Of a DNA stretch of 64,000 bases, positions 59,861 through 64,000 are shown in pieces (position 1 is the stretch's first letter; each line of letters starts with the position of its first letter). The DNA is from an uncultured bacterium (lineage in GTDB: Bacteria > Vulcanimicrobiota > Xenobia > Xenobiales > Xenobiaceae), in contig CAKUDB010000010.1 in NCBI GenBank assembly GCA_934644775.1, forward strand, positions 16,423 to 80,422. The letters are read 5' to 3'. The translations under genes and the position numbers were made by a program. Below the pieces are notes generated by a model. That model was not told where the DNA came from and ran no database searches. It saw only the letters and a program-made list of their open reading frames with translations.

Positions 59861-60559
59861 ATGGCTAAAGAGTTAATCCTGGTTGTTGATGATGAGGCCA
59901 ACATTGTCTCACTCTTGAGATACAACTTAGAACAGCAAGGTTTTGAAGTTATTTGTGCTAGTGATGGCAATGAAGCTATCGCTCTAGCCCGTCGTGAACA
60001 CCCAGATCTAATTCTACTAGATGTAATGCTTCCCGATCGTTCAGGCATAGACGTAACCCGTACTATTCGCAAAGAGAGCAAAACTCCCATTATTATGGTG
60101 ACAGCCAAGGTCGAAGAGATAGATAAAGTACTAGGTTTAGAGATGGGAGCCGACGATTACGTATCTAAGCCATTTTCTCCACGCGAACTTATTGCTCGCA
60201 TCAAGGCCGTTTTGCGTCGCACCTCAGATCATTCCGAAGAGAAAGACGAGATCACTTTCGATAAGCTCAGTATCAATTTAGTTAAGCACGAAGTGCGCAA
60301 AAATGGTCAAATTGTAGAGCTTAAACCTAAGGAATTTGATTTATTGCGCCTTATGGCCACCAACCCTGGTAAAGTTTATACCCGCGATTTCTTGCTTGAA
60401 CAGCTTTGGGGCTACGATTACTTGGGAGATACCCGCACGGTCGACGTCCATATGCGCCGTCTACGCCAAAAGATCGAAGACGATCCTTCCAATCCTAAGC
60501 AACTAAAAACGGTTCATGGTATCGGCTACAAGTTCCAGCACGATGAAAACGAAGAATAG
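59861..60559 (+). CDS. phoB: PhoB/OmpR-type response regulator
   Basis: A 232-residue two-component regulator. The receiver domain has the acidic pair in VVDDEANI, the phospho-acceptor D54 in LLDVMLPD, the MVTAK motif and the conserved Lys of SKPFSPREL. A winged-helix OmpR-type DNA-binding domain follows (RDFLLEQLWGYDYLGDTRTVDVHMRRLRQKIE). The track frame starts 10 codons earlier, but GAGAGGAG before the ATG at 59861 sets the start. The kinase gene follows after 50 nt. PhoB is the nearest well-known relative, but without a pho-regulon context this could be another OmpR-family member. Confidence 0.9.
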   Translation: MAKELILVVDDEANIVSLLRYNLEQQGFEVICASDGNEAIALARREHPDLILLDVMLPDRSGIDVTRTIRKESKTPIIMVTAKVEEIDKVLGLEMGADDYVSKPFSPRELIARIKAVLRRTSDHSEEKDEITFDKLSINLVKHEVRKNGQIVELKPKEFDLLRLMATNPGKVYTRDFLLEQLWGYDYLGDTRTVDVHMRRLRQKIEDDPSNPKQLKTVHGIGYKFQHDENEE

Positions 60560-60609
60560 AATTTTTGTCGGCCTGGTGATTTTTTTTGACTGTGAGAATA
60601 TAGTGTCTT

Positions 60610-61668
60610 ATGCCTCCTCGCGTTGAAGGACAGTTGTCCGAAGCTTTAATTCAGGGCTCGGAAGATGGTATTTTAGGGGTGGATCGTTCCGGGGTTATAC
60701 GTATCTTTAACGGTACTATGGGAAAAATTTTTTCTATTAGTCCCAACGAGGCTATAGGCAAAAATGTCTGGGATATTCTGCCCAAGTGTGAGTTCTCTCG
60801 AGCTCTTCTCTCTCAGATAAAAGATAGCAATCCTGAGTCTATTCAGCGTTTAATGCTCTTTCCCAACGAGCATATGTTCTCTGTTAAACTTATGGCCGTG
60901 CGCTCTGATCGCGGTCGCAACCTGGGAGCCTACGCTTCTTTGCGCGACGTTTCCGGTATGAGAAAAATAGAGCGCAGTTTAGATGACGTCTTTACCAGCT
61001 TAACTCGCGAGATTTCTGTCCCTCTGACTACTATTAAAGGCTTTGTGGAAACTCTTTTGGAAGGCGCTTATTTAGACGCCCAAATTACTCGCAAATTTTT
61101 ACAGATTATCAATGGAGAAGCCAATAATTTAGTGCGTTTGGTTATGTCTTTAGATTCTGTAGTTAAAGACAAAGACAGCCAGCCTATTATGAGCCGTTTC
61201 CGTTTGGAAGATCTGATCCAAGAATGTATAGCTACTTTCGAGCCAGTAGCTGCCAATAAAAAAGTTACTTTTAAGCTCAGTATTTCTGACGATTTGCCCT
61301 GGATTAGCGCCGATCCCAGATTATTGCGTCAGGTTTTTGTCAATATATTAGATAATGCAGTTCGTTTTACCGGAGTAAAAGGCGGCGGTCAGGTCGATAT
61401 AAATATTGATGTTAAGAATCGTCAATTTATAGTGACGGTTAAAGATAATGGTGTAGGAATTTCTCCAGCCGATTTGCCCCATATATTTGAGCGTTTTTTC
61501 CGCGGTTCAGGTTCGGAAACGGCCAACTTGGGGGGAGCTGGTTTAGGTTTAAGTGTGGCTGAAGGTATTGTTAAAGCCCATCATGGCAATATTTCCGTAA
61601 GTAGCTCTAAAGGTGAGGGGAGTACCTTTACTGTAGTTGTGCCGGTACGTTGCCACGAACCTAATTAG
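60610..61668 (+). CDS. PAS-containing sensor histidine kinase lacking the phospho-acceptor His
   Basis: A 352-residue soluble kinase (no membrane helix) with an N-terminal PAS domain (GSEDGILGVDRSGVIRIFNGTMG), a HisKA-type dimerisation helix and a HATPase_c domain. The HATPase is intact: N-box FVNILDNAVRF, G1 VKDNGVGIS, F-box FERFFRGSG and G2 GGAGLGLSVAEGI. In the HisKA H-box, where PhoR/WalK-type kinases read SHELRTPLTSIKGF, this protein reads TREISVPLTTIKGF: position 133 (codon CGC at 61006-61008) is Arg, not His. So autophosphorylation on the usual His is not expected. It could act as a phosphatase, use another residue, or depend on a different kinase. It follows the response-regulator gene, which keeps its Asp. 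Confidence 0.88.
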   Translation: MPPRVEGQLSEALIQGSEDGILGVDRSGVIRIFNGTMGKIFSISPNEAIGKNVWDILPKCEFSRALLSQIKDSNPESIQRLMLFPNEHMFSVKLMAVRSDRGRNLGAYASLRDVSGMRKIERSLDDVFTSLTREISVPLTTIKGFVETLLEGAYLDAQITRKFLQIINGEANNLVRLVMSLDSVVKDKDSQPIMSRFRLEDLIQECIATFEPVAANKKVTFKLSISDDLPWISADPRLLRQVFVNILDNAVRFTGVKGGGQVDINIDVKNRQFIVTVKDNGVGISPADLPHIFERFFRGSGSETANLGGAGLGLSVAEGIVKAHHGNISVSSSKGEGSTFTVVVPVRCHEPN

Positions 61669-61701
61669 CTCTTTGGCTTTTGCTTTTGCGCCTTAATCGA
61701 A

Positions 61702-61724
61702 GCCCTTAACTGGGCAGGTTTTTT
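61702..61724 (+). terminator. Weak terminator after the histidine kinase gene
   Basis: A 4-bp GCCC/GGGC stem (61702-61715) with loop TTAACT is followed by AGG and a T6 run (61719-61724). The stem is short, so this may only attenuate. Confidence 0.35.
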
Positions 61725-61842
61725 GCTGCTTTAATTTGAATCTACTAGACGCAAAGACGCGGAGGCTCTTCACTTTTGGGGGATAAATCGATAGGTGATA
61801 GCTTCTGGATCTAATTTTTTTTTGTTGGAGCAGCTTATTGAG

Positions 61843-63576
61843 ATGAGCGACGCAGCAGTCCTTGACAAAAAAGGTAGCGCACCCTTCCAATATCGTTGGT
61901 TTGCTTTCGGCGACTTAAACGGTTTCTTTGGCGTCATGTTTGATAACATGACTGTGCTGGCCTTCTTGGCTTATATCCTAACTAGCATTTTCGAAATGCC
62001 GGCGGATATTGTTTACACCAGAATTTTCCCCGGTACAGCTTTTGGCGTGTTAGTGGGCGACTTAGTTTATACTTGGCTGGCTTTTAAACAAGCCCAACGC
62101 CAGAAAAAAGACGTAACGGCTATGCCTTTAGGTTTGGATACTCCTTCCACTATAGGTATAGCTTTTACAATTTTGGGGCCAGCCTTTATTGGTTACAAAG
62201 CCGCCGGTTTAGAACCTAGTGCTGCTGCTTTGCAAACCTGGTATGTCGGTATGGCCGCTATGTTCTATTGCGGTTTATTTAAAGTTGCTTGCGCTTTCTT
62301 TGGCAACTGGTTAAGCAAAGTTATCCCCGCTGCCGGTTTGATGGGCTCTTTGGCTGGCGTTGGTATAGCCCTTTTGGGTGTAGTACCTATTATTGAGATT
62401 ATGAATGCCCCCTTGGTAGGTTTGGTGGCCATGGGATTGGTCTTCTATAATATGGTAGCCAAAATTCGCTTGCCCTTTAATGCTCCTGGTGTTTTGATAT
62501 CTGTAATCTTAGGTACAATTTTGTACTATGCTTTTGGCCCTGTTGGTTTAGCAGGCCAGCAATTCCAAACTCCTAGTGCTGTAACTATCGGTTTTAGTTT
62601 ACCTCTTCCTACCTTAGGCTTTATTGCCGGTTTAGCTGACGCAGTTAATTATTTGCCGGTTATTATTCCTTTTGCCATTTTGACAGTAGTGGGCGGTATT
62701 AACGTTACTGAAAGTGCCCGCTTAGCTGGTGATAATTACAATACTAAAGAGATCTTGTTAGTTGATGCTTGTTCTACCATCTTTGCCGGCTTGTGCGGTG
62801 CCGTAGCTCAGACGACTCCTTACATAGGTCAACCGGCTTTCAAAAAGATGGGCTGCCGTTCCGGCTATACCGTTTTAACCGGTGTAGTGGTCGGTTTATG
62901 CGGTATGTTGGGTATTATCCAATTTATTGTAGACGCTATTCCTACCGCCGCTTTAGCTCCTATTCTTTGCTTCGTCGGTTTGGAAATAGTCTCTCAGGCC
63001 TTCGCCTGCTGTCCGCAAGCTCACTTCCCAGCTGTGGCTTTTGCTTTTATCCCCAATATCGCCCGTGTTATGGCCATTAAAGGCAACTACAGCGACAACG
63101 GTGTCTTTGACAATTTGCTGACCACTTTGGCCAACGAGCCGGGTCGTTATTTAAGTGAGAAGCTACTCATTCCGGCTTTAGGTAACGGTTTTATCCTTAC
63201 AGCCATGCTTTGGGGCGCTTTCTTTGCTTTTATGATCGATCGCAAATTGAAAAAGTGCTCCCTCTTCCTCTTTATTTTGGCCGCTCTCTCTTTATTCGGA
63301 GTTATCCACTCCGTCAATCCCAGCGGTTTCATGTATTTGCCTTGGCATTTGCCTGAGGTAGCTCAAGCTGTACCTTATCAGTTTGCTTTGGGTTACTTTA
63401 TCTTAGGCTTGGTAGTATTGGCTCTCTCCTTTACTAAGGAAAGCCACCTTTCTACCGAAGTGGAGGAAGACAAGGAAGAAACTGCCGCTTTGGAAACCCC
63501 CTCTGAGGCTGTAGCCGAAACTGAAGGAACTAAAGTCGAAGAGAATAAAACCGAAGAGGTTGCCGTTAAAGCTTAA
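61843..63576 (+). CDS. NCS2/xanthine-uracil permease family transporter
   Basis: A polytopic transporter of ~577 residues with 12-14 hydrophobic segments. The arrangement FGDLNGFFGVMFDNMTV, MPLGLDTPSTIGIAF and TVVGGINVTESARLAGD resembles NCS2 (xanthine/uracil/AzgA) carriers, though the canonical signature motif is not clear enough to name a substrate. The C-terminal ~40 residues are an acidic Glu/Ala-rich tail, unusual for this family. The frame extends 16 codons upstream; the ATG at 61843 (MSDAAVLDKKG) with TTGGAG upstream is likely. It follows the kinase gene by ~170 nt with a possible terminator between, so whether it belongs to that operon is uncertain. Confidence 0.7.
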   Translation: MSDAAVLDKKGSAPFQYRWFAFGDLNGFFGVMFDNMTVLAFLAYILTSIFEMPADIVYTRIFPGTAFGVLVGDLVYTWLAFKQAQRQKKDVTAMPLGLDTPSTIGIAFTILGPAFIGYKAAGLEPSAAALQTWYVGMAAMFYCGLFKVACAFFGNWLSKVIPAAGLMGSLAGVGIALLGVVPIIEIMNAPLVGLVAMGLVFYNMVAKIRLPFNAPGVLISVILGTILYYAFGPVGLAGQQFQTPSAVTIGFSLPLPTLGFIAGLADAVNYLPVIIPFAILTVVGGINVTESARLAGDNYNTKEILLVDACSTIFAGLCGAVAQTTPYIGQPAFKKMGCRSGYTVLTGVVVGLCGMLGIIQFIVDAIPTAALAPILCFVGLEIVSQAFACCPQAHFPAVAFAFIPNIARVMAIKGNYSDNGVFDNLLTTLANEPGRYLSEKLLIPALGNGFILTAMLWGAFFAFMIDRKLKKCSLFLFILAALSLFGVIHSVNPSGFMYLPWHLPEVAQAVPYQFALGYFILGLVVLALSFTKESHLSTEVEEDKEETAALETPSEAVAETEGTKVEENKTEEVAVKA

Positions 63577-63607
63577 AAGTTTTAGTCTAACTTAACTAAA
63601 GCTGAAC

Positions 63608-63654
63608 ACAAACGAACTTGGTGAAGTCCTTGGCTTCGGCCCATTGCCGGTATG
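63608..63654 (+). repeat. 47-bp direct repeat, copy A
   Basis: This begins ACAAACGAACTTGG and ends GCCGGTATG. It matches 63954-64000 at 43 of 47 positions. The interval between copies is 346 bp. Confidence 0.8.
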
Positions 63655-63728
63655 GCTGCGAAGCTGAAAGCGAGCAGACGTCGGCAATCTCGGCCGGAAG
63701 TCTTGGACGAACCGACAAACTGGGAAAG

Positions 63729-63842
63729 TCTCCGTTTCTGTAATATTTGTAGCGTAGTTTAGCCTATAGCAAAGCGAAAGGCTCTTATACGCCTGTAGCT
63801 TGCTATAGGCGTATACGTAGCCAGCCAGCGGAGAAACGGAGA
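63729..63842. repeat. 11-bp inverted repeat enclosing the central hairpin
   Basis: TCTCCGTTTCT (63729-63739) recurs inverted as AGAAACGGAGA at 63832-63842, enclosing ~90 bp that includes the hairpin at 63786-63815. This nested organisation is what one expects for a structured repeat element. Confidence 0.55.
63786..63815. repeat. 30-bp near-perfect palindrome
   Basis: TATACGCCT and AGGCGTATA flank a centre in which TAGC pairs with GCTA, interrupted only by one G/T mismatch and a TT centre. It can form a cruciform or a long hairpin. Confidence 0.65.
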
Positions 63843-63923
63843 GTTTAGCCCCTGTACCTTTGCTCCGCCTTTAGCTATAACTATCCGTCTGCCATAAAAT
63901 AAACGTGCTTCAGCCCAAGAGTT

Positions 63924-63951
63924 GGCGCAGTAAGTGAAACGATACTGCGCC
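63924..63951. repeat. 9-bp perfect hairpin before the second direct repeat
   Basis: GGCGCAGTA (63924-63932) and TACTGCGCC (63943-63951) are perfect inverted repeats around a 10-nt loop. It sits 2 nt before copy B of the 47-bp repeat. Confidence 0.65.
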
Positions 63952-63953
63952 AC

Positions 63954-64000
63954 ACAAACAGACTTGGTGTAGTCCTTGGCTTCGGCCTATTGCCGGTATG
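63954..64000 (+). repeat. 47-bp direct repeat, copy B (at window edge)
   Basis: It begins ACAAACAGACTTGG and ends GCCGGTATG at the last base; differences from copy A are at four positions. It may continue past the window. Confidence 0.8.

Larger units (their letters stand above)
63577..64000. other. Repeat-rich intergenic region with no convincing gene
   Basis: The last 424 bp contain no CDS I can support; a 64-codon minus-strand frame (63759-63953) has no recognisable family and is probably a chance frame across the repeats. The region holds two copies of a 47-bp direct repeat (one at the window end), several perfect or near-perfect inverted repeats, and GC-richer stretches than flanks. It looks like a dispersed intergenic repeat element or structured RNA, but the right part is outside the window. 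Confidence 0.5.

Noticed and set aside
63759..63953. 64-codon minus-strand frame as a small gene
   Set aside because: It runs through the inverted repeats, has no recognisable family or ribosome binding site, and is most easily explained by base composition of the repeats.
1..64000. CRISPR array, tRNA or rRNA genes, insertion sequence
   Set aside because: I looked for regularly spaced repeats, cloverleaf-like and rRNA-like segments, and transposase-like proteins in both directions and saw none; a tool search could find short ones I missed.

Overview
The window reads as chromosomal DNA of a diderm bacterium of moderate GC. Outer-membrane or periplasmic hallmarks are a lipoprotein-type alpha-2-macroglobulin paired with a PBP1c-type penicillin-binding protein, FtsEX with an EnvC-like M23 hydrolase and S41 peptidases, and several secreted TPR proteins. 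The ftsE-ftsX-M23-ctp order, MtaB and a B12-binding-type radical SAM protein occur in diderm Firmicutes (Negativicutes) and in deltaproteobacteria-like lineages; I cannot assign the phylum with confidence. TTG and GTG starts are frequent. I saw no tRNA, rRNA, CRISPR array or recognisable transposase.

Layout. 1-3.9 kb (+): the end of a metallophosphatase, a YgjP-type metalloprotease, mtaB and pyk, overlapping or closely spaced, closed by a perfect bidirectional terminator. 4.0-7.1 kb (-): a secreted TPR protein, a single-domain asparaginase-like protein and an aspartate aminotransferase. 7.4-10.3 kb (+): a complete feoA-feoB-feoC ferrous iron operon with its own terminator. 10.5-17.8 kb (+): an AT-richer defence island made of a DUF234-type ATPase with a strong promoter, an RloA-like ATPase, a truncated RloB, and a complete type III restriction-modification pair. 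17.9-19.8 kb: a DUF1275 membrane protein and a DUF4417 protein, divergently transcribed.

19.8-38.7 kb is one long minus-strand envelope block. In transcription order it runs DUF58, transglutaminase, MoxR, TPR protein, DedA, FtsE, FtsX, EnvC-like M23, three different S41 peptidases, then uvrC. FtsEX with the M23 protein and the S41 peptidases is a recognised cell-division peptidoglycan hydrolase module; here the M23 protein keeps its zinc ligands. 38.9-48.8 kb (+): a kinase-like protein, a methyltransferase, the 1913-residue alpha-2-macroglobulin and pbpC. 49.9-63.6 kb (+): radA, sbcD, sbcC, a radical SAM protein, yfiH, a PhoB-like regulator, a soluble PAS histidine kinase that lacks the phospho-acceptor histidine, and an NCS2-type permease. 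The last 424 bases hold no convincing gene but contain a 47-bp direct repeat and several inverted repeats.

The points most worth a second look are the His-to-Arg change in the histidine kinase, the rloB truncation at the type III R-M junction, the repeat-rich right end, the loss of the thioester motif in an alpha-2-macroglobulin still paired with pbpC, and the tandem divergent S41 peptidases. None of these amounts to a proven new system.
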